Origin: Pristionchus mayeri
Lineage: Eukaryota; Nematoda; Chromadorea; Rhabditida; Neodiplogasteridae
NCBI GenBank assembly: GCA_036245805.1
Contig: BTRK01000001.1
Location: forward strand, 1,736,001-1,800,000
DNA length: 64,000 nt
Direction: 5' to 3'
The translations under genes were made by a program, and so were the position numbers. Shown piece by piece: positions 44,481-57,900 of the stretch (within the stretch, counting starts at the first letter, position 1; every line of letters starts with the position of its first letter). The notes beneath the pieces were generated by a model. That model was not told the DNA's origin. It worked only from the letters and a program-made list of their open reading frames with translations, and ran no database searches.

Positions 44481-47400
44481 CTTTTCTCTTCAGTGGTCTT
44501 CCTCTACAGTGGACTGAGCGCCCTTTTTCTTTTCAGTGGTCTTCCTCTACAGTGGTCTGAGCGCCCTTTTTCTCTTCAGTGGTCTTCCTGTACGGTGGTC
44601 TGAGCGCCCCTTTTATCTTCAGTGGTCTTCCTCTACGGTGGTCTGAGCGCCCCTTTTCTCTTCAGTGGTCTTCCTCTACGGTGGTCTGAGCGCCCCTTTT
44701 CTCTTCAGTGGTTTTCCTCTACGGTGGTCTGAGCGCCCCTTTTCCCTTCAGTGGTCTTCCTCTACAGTGGTCTGAGCGCCCCTTTTCTCTTCAGTGGACT
44801 TCCTCTACGGTGGTCTGAGCGCCCCTTTTCCCTTCAGTAGTCTTCCTCTACAGTGGTCTGAGCGCCCCTTTTCTCTTCAGTGGTCTTCCTCTACAGTGGT
44901 CTGAGCGCCCCTTTTCTCTTCAGTGGTCTTCCTCTACAGTGGTCTGAGCGCCCCTTTTCTCTTCAGTGGTCTTCCTCTACGGTGGTCTGAGCGCCCCTTT
45001 TCTCTTCAGTGGTCTTCCTCTACAGTGGTCTGAGCGCCCCTTTTCTCTTCAGTGGTCTTCCTCTACAGTGGACTGAGCGCCCTTTTTCTCTTCAGTGGTC
45101 TTCCTCTACAGTGGTCTGAGCGCCCTTTTTCTCTTCAGTGGTCTTCCTGTACGGTAGTCTGAGCGCCCCTTTTCCCTTCAGTGGTCTTCCTCTACAGTGG
45201 TCTGAGCGCCCCTTTTCTCTTCAGTGGTCTTCCTCTACGGTGGTCTGAGCGCTCCTTTTCTCTTCAGTGGTCTTCCTCTACAGTGGTCTGAGAGCCCCTT
45301 TTCTCTTCAGTGGTCTTCCTCTACAGTGGACTGAGCGCCCTTTTTCTTTTCAGTGGTCTTCCTCTACAGTGGTCTGAGCGCCCTTTTTCTCTTCAGTGGT
45401 CTTCCTGTACGGTGGTCTGAGCGCCCCTTTTATCTTCAGTGGTCTTCCTCTACGGTGGTCTGAGCGCCCCTTTTCTCTTCAGTGGTCTTCCTCTACGGTG
45501 GTCTGAGCGCCCCTTTTCTTTTCAGTGGTCTTCCTCTACAGTGGTCTGAGCGCCCCTTTTCTCTTCAGTGGTCTTCCTCTACAGTGGTCTGAGCGCCCCT
45601 TTTCTCTTCAGTGGTCTTCCTCTACAGTGGTCTGAGCGCCCCTTTTCTCTTCAGTGGTCTTCCTCTACGGTGGTCTGAGCGCCCCTTTTCTCTTCAGTGG
45701 TCTTCCTCTACAGTGGTCTGAGCGCCCTTTTTCTCTTCAGTGGTCTTCCTCTACAGTGGTCTGAGCGCCCTTTTTCTCTTCAGTGGTCTTCCTGTACGGT
45801 GGTCTGAGCGCCCCTTTTCCCTTCAGTGGTCTTCCTCTACAGTGGTCTGAGCGCCCCTTTTCTCTTCAGTGGTCTTCCTCTACGGTGGTCTGAGCGCCCC
45901 TTTTCCCTTCAGTGGTCTTCCTCTACAGTGGTCTGAGCGCCCCTTTTCTGTTCAGCGGTCTTCATCTACGGTGGTCTGAGCGCCCCTTTTCTCTTCAGTG
46001 ATCTTCCTCTACGGTGGTCTGAGCGCCCCTTTTCTCTTCAGTGATCTTCCTCTACGGTGGTCTGAGCGCCCCTTTTCTCTTCAGTGGTTTTCCTCTACGG
46101 TGGTCTGAGCGCCCCTTTTCCCTTCAGTGGTCTTCCTCTACAGTGGTCTGAGCGCCCCTTTTCTCTTCAGTGGACTTCCTCTACGGTGGTCTGAGCGCCC
46201 CTTTTCCCTTCAGTGGTCTTCCTCTACAGTGGTCTGAGCGCCCCTTTTCTCTTCAGTGGTCTTCCTCTACAGTGGTCTGAGCGCCCCTTTTCTCTTCAGT
46301 GGTCTTCCTCTACAGTGGTCTGAGCGCCCCTTTTCTCTTCAGTGGTCTTCCTCTACAGTGGTCTGAGCGCCCCTTTTCTCTTCAGTGGACTTCCTCTACG
46401 GTGGTCTGAGCGCCCCTTTTCCCTTCAGTGGTCTTCCTCTACAGTGGTCTGAGCGCCCCTTTTCTGTTCAGTGGTCTTCATCTACGGTGGTCTGAGCGCC
46501 CCTTTTCTCTTCAGTGATCTTCCTCTACGGTGGTCTGAGCGCCCCTTTTCTCTTCAGTGGTCTTCCTCTACAGTGGTCTGAGCGCCCTTTTTCTCTTCAG
46601 TGGTCTTCCTGTACGGTGGTCTGAGCGCCCCCTTTCCCTTCAGTGGTCTTCCTCTACAGTGGTCTGAGCGCCCCTTTTCTCTTCAGTGGTTTTCCTATAC
46701 GGTGGTCTGAGCGCCCCTTTTCTCTTCAGTGGTTTTCCTCTACAGTGGTCTGAGCGCCCCTTTTCTCTTCAGTGGTTTTCCTCTACGGTGGTCTGAGCGC
46801 CCCTTTTCTCTTCAGTGATCTTCCTCTACGGTGGTCTGAGCGCCCCTTTTCTCTTCAGTGGTCTTCCTCTACGGTGGTCTGAGCGCCCCTTTTCCCTTCA
46901 GTGGTCTTCCTCTACAGTGGTCTGAGCGCCCCTTTTCTGTTCAGTGGTCTTCATCTACGGTGGTCTGAGCGCCCCTTTTCTCTTCAGTGATCTTCCTCTA
47001 CGGTGGTCTGAGCGCCCCTTTTCTCTTCAGTGGTCTTCCTCTACAGTGGTCTGAGCGCCCCTTTTCTCTTCAGTGGTCTTCCTCTACGGTGGTCTGAGCG
47101 CCCCTTTTCCCTTCAGTGGTCTTCCTCTACAGTGGTCTGAGCGCCCCTTTTCTCTTCAGTGGACTTCCTCTACGGTGGTCTGAGCGCCCCTTTTCCCTTC
47201 AGTGGTCTTCCTCTACAGTGGTCTGAGCGCCCCTTTTCTCTTCAGTGGTCTTCCTCTACAGTGGTCTGAGCGCCCCTTTTCTCTTCAGTGGTCTTCCTCT
47301 ACAGTGGTCTGAGCGCCCCTTTTCTGTTCAGTGGTCTTCATCTACGGTGGTCTGAGCGCCCCTTTTCTCTTCAGTGATCTTCCTCTACGGTGGTCTGAGC

Positions 47401-49280
47401 GCCCCTTTTCTCTTCAGTGGTCTTCCTCTACAGTGGTCTGAGCGCCCTTTTTCTCTTCAGTGGTCTTCCTGTACGGTGGTCTGAGCGCCCCTTTTCCCTT
47501 CAGTGGTCTTCCTCTACAGTGGTCTGAGCGCCCCTTTTCTCTTCAGTGGACTTCCTCTACGGTGGTCTGAGCGCCCCTTTTCCCTTCAGTGGTCTTCCTC
47601 TACAGTGGTCTGAGCGCCCCTTTTCTGTTCAGTGGTCTTCATCTACGGTGGTCTGAGCGCCCCTTTTCTCTTCAGTGATCTTCCTCTACGGTGGTCTGAG
47701 CGCCCCTTTTCTCTTCAGTGGTCTTCCTCTACAGTGGTCTGAGCGCCCTTTTTCTCTTCAGTGGTCTTCCTGTACGGTGGTCTGAGCGCCCCCTTTCCCT
47801 TCAGTGGTCTTCCTCTACAGTGGTCTGAGCGCCCCTTTTCTCTTCAGTGGTTTTCCTATACGGTGGTCTGAGCGCCCCTTTTCTCTTCAGTGGTTTTCCT
47901 CTACAGTGGTCTGAGCGCCCCTTTTCTCTTCAGTGGTTTTCCTCTACGGTGGTCTGAGCGCCCCTTTTCTCTTCTGTGGTCTTCCTCTACAGTGGTCTGA
48001 GCGCCCGTTTTCTCTTCAGTGGTCTTCCTCTACAGTGGTCTGAGCGCCCTTTTTCTCTTCAGTGGTCTTCCTGTACGGTGGTCTGAGCGCCCCTTTTCCC
48101 TTCAGTTGTCTTCCTCTACAGTGGTCTGAGCGCCCTTTTTCTCTTCAGTGGTCTTCCTCTACCATGGTCTGAGCGCCCCTTTTCTCTTCAGTGGTTTTCC
48201 TCTACAGTGGTCTGAGCGCCCCTTTTCTCTTCAGTGGTCTTCCTCTACAGTGGTCTGAGCGCCCCTTTTCTCTTCAGTGGTCTTCCTCTACAGTGGTCTG
48301 AGCGCCCTTTTTCTCTTCAGTGGTCTTCCTGTACGGTGGTCTGAGCGCCCCCTTTCCCTTCAGTGGTCTTCCTCTACAGTGGTCTGAGCGCCCCTTTTCT
48401 CTTCAGTGGTTTTCCTATACGGTGGTCTGAGCGCCCCTTTTCTCTTCAGTGGTTTTCCTCTACAGTGGTCTGAGCGCCCCTTTTCTCTTCAGTGGTTTTC
48501 CTCTACGGTGGTCTGAGCGCCCCTTTTCTCTTCTGTGGTCTTCCTCTACAGTGGTCTGAGCGCCCGTTTTCTCTTCAGTGGTCTTCCTCTACAGTGGTCT
48601 GAGCGCCCTTTTTCTCTTCAGTGGTCTTCCTGTACGGTGGTCTGAGCGCCCCTTTTCCCTTCAGTTGTCTTCCTCTACAGTGGTCTGAGCGCCCTTTTTC
48701 TCTTCAGTGGTCTTCCTCTACCATGGTCTGAGCGCCCCTTTTCTCTTCAGTGGTTTTCCTCTACAGTGGTCTGAGCGCCCCTTTTCTCTTCAGTGGTCTT
48801 CCTCTACAGTGGTCTGAGCGCCCCTTTTCTCTTCAGTGGTCTTCCTCTACAGTGGTCTGAGCGCCCCTTTTCTCTTCAGTGATCTTCCTCTACGGTGGTC
48901 TGAGCGCCCCTTTTCTCTTCAGTGGTCTTCCTATACGGTGGTCTGAGCGCCCCTTTTCTCTTCAGTGGTCTTCCTCTACGGTGGTCTGAGCGCCCCTTTT
49001 CCCTTCAGTGGTCTTCCTCTACAGTGGTCTGAGCGCCCCTTTTCTCTTCAGTGGACTTCCTCTACGGTGGTCTGAGCGCCCCTTTTCTGTTCAGTGGTCT
49101 TCATCTACGGTGGTCTGAGCGCCCCTTTTCTCTTCAGTGATCTTCCTCTACGGTGGTCTGAGCGCCCCTTTTCTCTTCAGTGGTCTTCCTCTACAGTGGT
49201 CTGAGCGCCCCTTTTCTCTTCAGTGGTCTTCCTCTACAGTGGTCTGAGCGCCCTTTTTCTCTTCAGTGGTCTTCCTCTAC
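44480..49280 (+). repeat. Satellite zone R4: GGACTGAG and CCTATACGG monomers
   Basis: GTGGACTGAG is found at 44,511, 45,070 and 45,328, giving 559 and 817 bp offsets (13 and 19 monomers). CCTATACGG with CCCTTTCCCTTC appears near 46,690, 47,850 and 48,410. The GGACTTCC monomers here keep TCTGAGCG, unlike those of R2 and R5. Confidence 0.82.
47740..48850 (+). repeat. 559-bp higher-order repeat, two copies
   Basis: The rare variants CTCTTCTGTGG (47,970/48,529), GCGCCCGTTTT (48,004/48,563) and CTACCATGG (48,161/48,720) all recur at 559 bp, which is 13 monomers. The sharing of several private variants indicates a recent tandem duplication. Confidence 0.88.
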
Positions 49281-49479
49281 CATGGTCTGAGCGCCCCTTT
49301 TCCCTTCAGTGGTCTTCCTCTACGGTGGTCTGAGCGCCCCTTTTCTCTTCAGTGGTCTTCCTCTACGGTGGTCTGAGCGCCCCTTTTCTCTTCAGTGGAC
49401 TTCCTCTACGGTGGTCTCAGCGTCCCTTTTCTCTTCAGTGGTCTTCCTCTACGGTGGTCTGAGCGCCCCTTTTCTCTTC

Positions 49480-49530
49480 AGTGGTTTTCCTCTACAGTGG
49501 TCTGAGCGCCCCTTTTCAGTGGTCTTCCTC
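49480..49530 (+). repeat. 38-bp monomer (5-bp deletion)
   Basis: GCGCCCCTTTTCAGTGG lacks CTCTT, shortening the monomer to 38 bp. I saw this form only once, so it is probably a young private deletion. Confidence 0.85.
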
Positions 49531-52500
49531 TACGGTGGTCTGAGCGCCCCTTTTCCCTTCAGTGGTCTTCCTCTACGGTGGTCTGAGCGCCCCTTTTCTC
49601 TTCAGTGGTCTTCCTCTACGGTGGTCTGAGCGCCCCTTTTCTCTTCAGTGGACTTCCTCTACGGTGGTCTCAGCGCCCCTTTTCTCTTCAGTGGTCTTCC
49701 TCTACGGTGGTCTGAGCGCCCCTTTTCTCTTCAGTGGTCTTCCTCTACGGTGGTCTGAGCGCCCCTTTTCCCTTCAGTGGTCTTCCTCTACAGTGGTCTG
49801 AGCGCCCCTTTTCTGTTCAGTGGTCTTCATCTACGGCGGTCTGAGCGCCCCTTTTCTCTTCAGTGGTCTTCCTCTACGGTGGTCTCAGCGCCCCTTTTCT
49901 CTTCAGTGGTTTTCCTCTACAGTGGTCTGAGCGCCCCTTTTCTCTTCAGTGATCTTCCTCTACGGTGGTCTGAGCGCCCCTTTTCTCTTCAGTGGTCTTC
50001 CTCTACAGTGGTCTGAGCGCCCCTTTTCTCTTCAGTGGTCTTCCTCTACAGTGGTCTGAGCGCCCTTTTTCTCTTCAGTGGTCTTCCTCTACCATGGTCT
50101 GAGCGCCCCTTTTCCCTTCAGTGGTCTTCCTCTACGGTGGTCTGAGCGCCCCTTTTCTCTTCAGTGGTCTTCCTCTACGGTGGTCTGAGCGCCCCTTTTC
50201 TCTTCAGTGGACTTCCTCTACGGTGGTCTGAGCGCCCCTTTTCTCTTCAGTGGTCTTCCTCTACGGTGGTCTGAGCGCCCCTTTTCTCTTCAGTGGACTT
50301 CCTCTACGGTGGTCTCAGCGCCCCTTTTCTCTTCAGTGGTCTTCCTCTACGGTGGTCTGAGCGCCCCTTTTCTCTTCAGTGGTCTTCCTCTACGGTGGTC
50401 TGAGCGCCCCTTTTCCCTTCAGTGGTCTTCCTCTACAGTGGTCTGAGCGCCCCTTTTCTGTTCAGTGGTCTTCATCTACGGCGGTCTGAGCGCCCCTTTT
50501 CTCTTCAGTGGTCTTCCTCTACGGTGGTCTGAGCGCCCCTATTCCCTTCAGTGGTCTTCCTCTACAGTGGTCTGAGCGCCCCTTTTCTCTTCAGTGGACT
50601 TCCTCTACGGTGGTCTCAGCGCCCCTTTTCCCTTCAGTGGTCTTCCTCTACGGTGGTCTGAGCGCCCCTTTTCTCTTCAGTGGACTTCCTCTACGGTGGT
50701 CTGAGCGCCCCTTTTCTCTTCAGTGGTCTTCCTCTACGGTGGTCTGAGCGCCCCTTTTCTCTTCAGTGGACTTCCTCTACGGTGGTCTCAGCGCCCCTTT
50801 TCTCTTCAGTGGTCTTCCTCTACGGTGGTCTGAGCGCCCCTTTTCTCTTCAGTGGTCTTCCTCTACGGTGGTCTGAGCGCCCCTTTTCCCTTCAGTGGTC
50901 TTCCTCTACAGTGGTCTGAGCGCCCCTTTTCTGTTCAGTGGCCTTCATCTACGGCGGTCTGAGCGCCCCTTTTCTCTTCAGTGGTCTTCCTCTACGGTGG
51001 TCTGAGCGCCCCTTTTCCCTTCAGTGGTCTTCCTCTACAGTGGTCTGAGCGCCCCTTTTCTCTTCAGTGGACTTCCTCTACGGTGGTCTCAGCGCCCCTT
51101 TTCCCTTCAGTGGTCTTCCTCTACAGTGGTCTGAGCGCCCCTTTTCTCTTCAGTGGTCTTCCTCTACGGTGGTCTGAGCGCCCCTTTTCTCTTCAGTGGA
51201 CTTCCTCTACGGTGGTCTCAGCGCCCCTTTTCTCTTCAGTGGTCTTCCTCTACGGTGGTCTGAGCGCCCCTTTTCTCTTCAGTGGTCTTCCTCTACGGTG
51301 GTCTGAGCGCCCCTTTTCCCTTCAGTGGTCTTCCTCTACAGTGGTCTGAGCGCCCCTTTTCTGTTCAGTGGTCTTCATCTACGGCGGTCTGAGCGCCCCT
51401 TTTCTCTTCAGTGGTCTTCCTCTACGGTGGTCTGAGCGCCCCTTTTCCCTTCAGTGGTCTTCCTCTACAGTGGTCTGAGCGCCCCTTTTCTCTTCAGTGG
51501 ACTTCCTCTACGGTGGTCTCAGCGCCCCTTTTCCCTTCAGTGGTCTTCCTCTACGGTGGTCTGAGCGCCCCTTTTCTCTTCAGTGGACTTCCTCTACGGT
51601 GGTCTGAGCGCCCCTTTTCTCTTCAGTGGTCTTCCTCTACGGTGGTCTGAGCGCCCCTTTTCTCTTCAGTGGACTTCCTCTACGGTGGTCTCAGCGCCCC
51701 TTTTCTCTTCAGTGGTCTTCCTCTACGGTGGTCTGAGCGCCCCTTTTCTCTTCAGTGGTTTTCCTCTACGGTGGTCTGAGCGCCCCTTTTCCCTTCAGTG
51801 GTCTTCCTCTACAGTGGTCTGAGCGCCCCTTTTCTCTTCAGTGGACTTCCTCTACGGTGGTCTCAGCGCCCCTTTTCCCTTCAGTGGTCTTCCTCTACAG
51901 TGGTCTGAGCGCCACTTTTCTCTTCAGTGGTCTTCCTCTACAGTGGTCTGAGCGCCACTTTTCTCTTCAGTGGTCTTCCTCTACGGTGGTCTGAGCGCCC
52001 CTTTTCCCTTCAGTGGTCTTCCTCTACAGTGGTCTCAGCGCCCCTTTTCTCTTCAGTGGTTTTCCTCTACAGTGGTCTGAGCGCCCCTTTTCTCTTCAGT
52101 GATCTTCCTCTACGGTGGTCTGAGCGCCCCTTTTCTCTTCAGTGGTCTTCCTCTACGGTGGTCTGAGCGCCCCTTTTCTCTTCAGTGGTCTTCCTCTACG
52201 GTGGTCTCAGCGCCCCTTTTCTCTTCAGTGGTTTTCCTCTACAGTGGTCTGAGCGCCCCTTTTCTCTTCAGTGATCTTCCTCTACGGTGGTCTGAGCGCC
52301 CCTTTTCTCTTCAGTGGTCTTCCTCTACAGTGGTCTGAGCGCCCCTTTTCTCTTCAGTGGTCTTCCTCTACAGTGGTCTGAGCGCCCTTTTTCTCTTCAG
52401 TGGTCTTCCTCTACCATGGTCTGAGCGCCCCTTTTCCCTTCAGTGGTCTTCCTCTACGGTGGTCTGAGCGCCCCTTTTCTCTTCAGTGGTCTTCCTCTAC

Positions 52501-54654
52501 GGTGGTCTGAGCGCCCCTTTTCTCTTCAGTGGACTTCCTCTACGGTGGTCTCAGCGCCCCTTTTCTCTTCAGTGGTCTTCCTCTACGGTGGTCTGAGCGC
52601 CCCTTTTCTCTTCAGTGGTCTTCCTCTACGGTGGTCTGAGCGCCCCTTTTCCCTTCAGTGGTCTTCCTCTACAGTGGTCTGAGCGCCCCTTTTCTGTTCA
52701 GTGGTCTTCATCTACGGCGGTCTGAGCGCCCCTTTTCTCTTCAGTGGTCTTCCTCTACGGTGGTCTGAGCGCCCCTTTTCCCTTCAGTGGTCTTCCTCTA
52801 CAGTGGTCTGAGCGCCCCTTTTCCCTTCAGTGGTCTTCCTCTACAGTGGTCTGAGCGCCCCTTTTCTCTTCAGTGGACTTCCTCTACGGTGGTCTCAGCG
52901 CCCCTTTTCTCTTCAGTGGCCTTCCACTACGGTGGTCTGAGCGCCCCTTTTCTCTTCAGTGGTCTTCCTCTACAGTGGTCTGAGCGCCCCTTTTCTGTTC
53001 AGTGGTCTTCATCTACGGCGGTCTGAGCGCCCCTTTTCTCTTCAGTGGTCTTCCTCTACGGTGGTCTGAGCGCCCCTTTTCCCTTCAGTGGTCTTCCTCT
53101 ACAGTGGTCTGAGCGCCCCTTTTCCCTTCAGTGGTCTTCCTCTACAGTGGTCTGAGCGCCCCTTTTCTCTTCAGTGGACTTCCTCTACGGTGGTCTCAGC
53201 GCCCCTTTTCTCTTCAGTGGTTTTCCTCTACAGTGGTATGAGTGCCCCTTTTCTCTTCAGTGGTCTTCCTCTACGGTGGTCTGAGCGCCCCTTTTCTCTT
53301 CAGTGGTCTTCCTCTACGGTGGTCTGAGCGCCCCTTTTGTCTTCAGTGGTCTTCCTCTACGGTGGTCTCAGCGCCCCTTTTCTCTTCAGTGAACTTCCTC
53401 TACGGTGGTCTGAGCGCCCCTTTTCTCTTCAGTGGTCTTCCTCTACGGTGGTCTGAGCGCCCCTTTTCTCTTCAGTGGTCTTCCTCTACGGTGGTCTGAG
53501 CGCCCCTTTTCCCTTCAGTGGTCTTCCTCTACAGTGGTCTGAGCGCCCCTTTTCTCTTCAGTGGACTTCCTCTACTGTGGTCTGAGCGCCCCTTTTCCCT
53601 TCAGTGGTCTTCCTCTACAGTGGTCTGAGCGCCACTTTTCTCTTCAGTGGTCTTCCTCTACGGTGGTCTGAGCGCTCCTTTTCCCTTCAGTGGTCTTCCT
53701 CTACAGTGGTCTGAGCGCCCCTTTTCTCTTCAGTGGACTTCCTCTACGGTGGTCTCAGCGCCCCTTTTCCCTTCAGTGGTCTTCCTCTACAGTGGTCTGA
53801 GCGCCCCTTTTCCCTTCAGTGGTCTTCCTCTACAGTGGTCTGAGCGCCCCTTTTCTCTTCAGTGGTCTTCCTCTACGGTGGTCTCAGCGCCCCTTTTCTC
53901 TTCAGTGGTCTTCCTCTACAGTGGTCTGAGCGCCACTTTTCTCTTCAGTGGTCTTCCTCTACAGTGGTCTGAGCGCCCCTTTTATCTTCAGTGGTCTTCC
54001 TCTACAGTGGTCTGAGCGCCCCTTTTCTCTTCAGTGATCTTCCTCTACGGTGGTCTGAGCGCCCCTTTTCTCTTCAGTGGTCTTCCTCTACAGTGGTCTG
54101 AGCGCCACTTTTCTGTTCAGTGGTCTTCATCTACGGCGGTCTGAGCGCCCCTTTTCTCTTCAGTGGTCTTCCTCTACGGTGGTCTGAGCGCCCCTTTTCC
54201 CTTCAGTGGTCTTCCTCTACAGTGGTCTGAGCGCCCCTTTTCTCTTCAGTGGACTTCCTCTACGGTGGTCTCAGCGCCCCTTTTCCCTTCAGTGGTCTTC
54301 CTCTACAGTGGTCTGAGCGCCACTTTTCTCTTCAGTGGTCTTCCTCTACAGTGGTCTGAGCGCCCCTTTTATCTTCAGTGGTGTTCCTCTACGGTGGTCT
54401 GAGCGCCCCTTTTCTCTTCAGTGGTCTTCCTCTACAGTGGTCTGAGCGCCCCTTTTCTGTTCAGTGGTCTTCATCTACGGCGGTCTGAGCGCCCCTTTTC
54501 TCTTCAGTGGTCTTCCTCTACGGTGGTCTGAGCGCCCCTTTTCCCTTCAGTGGTCTTCCTCTACAGTGGTCTGAGCGCCCCTTTTCCCTTCAGTGGTCTT
54601 CCTCTACAGTGGTCTGAGCGCCCCTTTTCTCTTCAGTGGACTTCCTCTACGGTG

Positions 54655-54700
54655 GTCTCAGCGCCCCTTTTCTCTTCAGTGCCTTCCACTACGGTGGTCT
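54655..54700 (+). repeat. 42-bp monomer (lost G)
   Basis: CAGTGCCTTCCACTACGG here corresponds to CAGTGGCCTTCCACTACGG near 52,918, 55,625, 57,603, 59,366 and 62,675. One G is missing. The change is private to this copy. Confidence 0.8.
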
Positions 54701-54978
54701 GAGCGCCCCTTTTCTCTTCAGTGGTCTTCCTCTACAGTGGTCTGAGCGCCCCTTTTCTGTTCAGTGGTCTTCATCTACGGCGGTCTGAGCGCCCCTTTTC
54801 TCTTCAGTGGTCTTCCTCTACGGTGGTCTGAGCGCCCCTTTTCCCTTCAGTGGTCTTCCTCTACAGTGGTCTGAGCGCCCCTTTTCTGTTCAGTGGTCTT
54901 CATCTACGGCGGTCTGAGCGCCCCTTTTCTCTTCAGTGGTCTTCCTCTACGGTGGTCTGAGCGCCCCTTTTCCCTTCA

Positions 54979-57900
54979 GTGGTCTTCCTCTACAGTGGTC
55001 TGAGCGCCCCTTTTCCCTTCAGTGGTCTTCCTCTACAGTGGTCTGAGCGCCCCTTTTCTCTTCAGTGGACTTCCTCTACGGTGGTCTCAGCGCCCCTTTT
55101 CTCTTCAGTGGTCTTCCTCAACGGTGGTCTGAGCGCCCCTTTTCTCTTCAGTGATCTTCCTCTACGGTGGTCTGAGCGCCCCTTTTCCCTTCAGTGGTCT
55201 TCCTCTACGGTGGTCTGAGCGCCCCTTTTCCCTTCAGTGGTCTTCCTCTACAGTGGTCTGAGCGCCCCTTTTCTCTTCAGTGATCTTCCTCTACGGTGGT
55301 CTGAGCGCCCCTTTTCTCTTCAGTGGTCTTCCTCTACGGTGGTCTGAGCGCCCCTTTTCTCTTCAGTGGTCTTCCTCTACAGTGGTCTGAGCGCCCCTTT
55401 TCTGTTCAGTGGTCTTCATCTACGGCGGTCTGAGCGCCCCTTTTCTCTTCAGTGGTCTTCCTCTACGGTGGTCTGAGCGCCCCTTTTCCCTTCAGTGGTC
55501 TTCCTCTACAGTGGTCTGAGCGCCCCTTTTCCCTTCAGTGGTCTTCCTCTACAGTGGTCTGAGCGCCCCTTTTCTCTTCAGTGGACTTCCTCTACGGTGG
55601 TCTCAGCGCCCCTTTTCTCTTCAGTGGCCTTCCACTACGGTGGTCTGAGCGCCCCTTTTCTCTTCAGTGGTCTTCCTCTACAGTGGTCTGAGCGCCCCTT
55701 TTCTGTTCAGTGGTCTTCATCTACGGCGGTCTGAGCGCCCCTTTTCTCTTCAGTGGTCTTCCTCTACGGTGGTCTGAGCGCCCCTTTTCCCTTCAGTGGT
55801 CTTCCTCTACAGTGGTCTGAGCGCCCCTTTTCTGTTCAGTGGTCTTCATCTACGGCGGTCTGAGCGCCCCTTTTCTCTTCAGTGGTCTTCCTCTACGGTG
55901 GTCTGAGCGCCCCTTTTCCCTTCAGTGGTCTTCCTCTACAGTGGTCTGAGCGCCCCTTTTCCCTTCAGTGGTCTTCCTCTACAGTGGTCTGAGCGCCCCT
56001 TTTCTCTTCAGTGGACTTCCTCTACGGTGGTCTCAGCGCCCCTTTTCTCTTCAGTGGTCTTCCTCAACGGTGTTCTGAGCGCCCCTTTTCTCTTCAGTGA
56101 TCTTCCTCTACGGTGGTCTGAGCGCCCCTTTTCCCTTCAGTGGTCTTCCTCTACGGTGGTCTGAGCGCCCCTTTTCTCTTCAGCGGACTTCCTCTACGGT
56201 GGTCTCAGCGCCCCTTTTCTCTTCAGTGGTCTTCCTCTACGGTGGTCTGAGCGCCCCTTTTCCCTTCAGTGGTCTTCCTCTACGGTGGTCTGAGCGCCCC
56301 TTTTCTCTTCAGTGGTCTTCCTCTACGGTGGTTTGAGCGCCCCTTTTCTCTTCAGTGGTCTTCCTCTACGGTGGTCTGAGCGCCCCTTTTCCCTTCAGTG
56401 GTCTTCCTCTACAGTGGTCTGAGCGCCCCTTTTCCTTTCAGTGGTCTTCCTCTACGGTGGTCTGAGCGCCCCTTTTCTCTTCAGTGGACTTCCTCTACGG
56501 TGGTCTGAGCGCCACTTTTCTCTTCAGTGGTCTTCCTCTACAGTGGTCTGAGCGCCCCTTTTCCCTTCAGTGGTCTTCCTCTACGGTGGTCTGAGCGCCC
56601 CTTTTCTCTTCAGTGATCTTCCTCTACGGTGGTCTGAGCGCCCCTTTTCTCTTCAGTGGTCTTCCTCTACAGTGGTCTGAGCGCCCCTTTTCTCTTCAGT
56701 GGTCTTCCTCAACGGTGGTCTGAGCGCCCCTTTTCTCTTCAGTGATCTTCCTCTACGGTGGTCTGAGCGCCCCTTTTCCCTTCAGTGGTCTTCCTCTACG
56801 GTGGTCTGAGCGCCCCTTTTCCCTTCAGTGGTCTTCCTCTACAGTGGTCTGAGCGCCCCTTTTCTGTTCAGTGGTCTTCATCTACGGCGGTCTGAGCGCC
56901 CCTTTTCTCTTCAGTGGTCTTCCTCTACGGTGGTCTGAGCGCCCCTTTTCCCTTCAGTGGTCTTCCTCTACAGTGGTCTGAGCGCCCCTTTTCCCTTCAG
57001 TGGTCTTCCTCTACAGTGGTCTGAGCGCCCCTTTTCTCTTCAGTGGACTTCCTCTACGGTGGTCTCAGCGCCCCTTTTCTCTTCAGTGGTCTTCCTCAAC
57101 GGTGGTCTGAGCGCCCCTTTTCTCTTCAGTGATCTTCCTCTACGGTGGTCTGAGCGCCCCTTTTCCCTTCAGTGGTCTTCCTCTACGGTGGTCTGAGCGC
57201 CCCTTTTCCCTTCAGTGGTCTTCCTCTACAGTGGTCTGAGCGCCCCTTTTCTCTTCAGTGATCTTCCTCTACGGTGGTCTGAGCGCCCCTTTTCTCTTCA
57301 GTGGTCTTCCTCTACGGTGGTCTGAGCGCCCCTTTTCTCTTCAGTGGTCTTCCTCTACAGTGGTCTGAGCGCCCCTTTTCTGTTCAGTGGTCTTCATCTA
57401 CGGCGGTCTGAGCGCCCCTTTTCTCTTCAGTGGTCTTCCTCTACGGTGGTCTGAGCGCCCCTTTTCCCTTCAGTGGTCTTCCTCTACAGTGGTCTGAGCG
57501 CCCCTTTTCCCTTCAGTGGTCTTCCTCTACAGTGGTCTGAGCGCCCCTTTTCTCTTCAGTGGACTTCCTCTACGGTGGTCTCAGCGCCCCTTTTCTCTTC
57601 AGTGGCCTTCCACTACGGTGGTCTGAGCGCCCCTTTTCTCTTCAGTGGTCTTCCTCTACAGTGGTCTGAGCGCCCCTTTTCTGTTCAGTGGTCTTCATCT
57701 ACGGCGGTCTGAGCGCCCCTTTTCTCTTCAGTGGTCTTCCTCTACGGTGGTCTGAGCGCCCCTTTTCCCTTCAGTGGTCTTCCTCTACAGTGGTCTGAGC
57801 GCCCCTTTTCTGTTCAGTGGTCTTCATCTACGGCGGTCTGAGCGCCCCTTTTCTCTTCAGTGGTCTTCCTCTACGGTGGTCTGAGCGCCCCTTTTCCCTT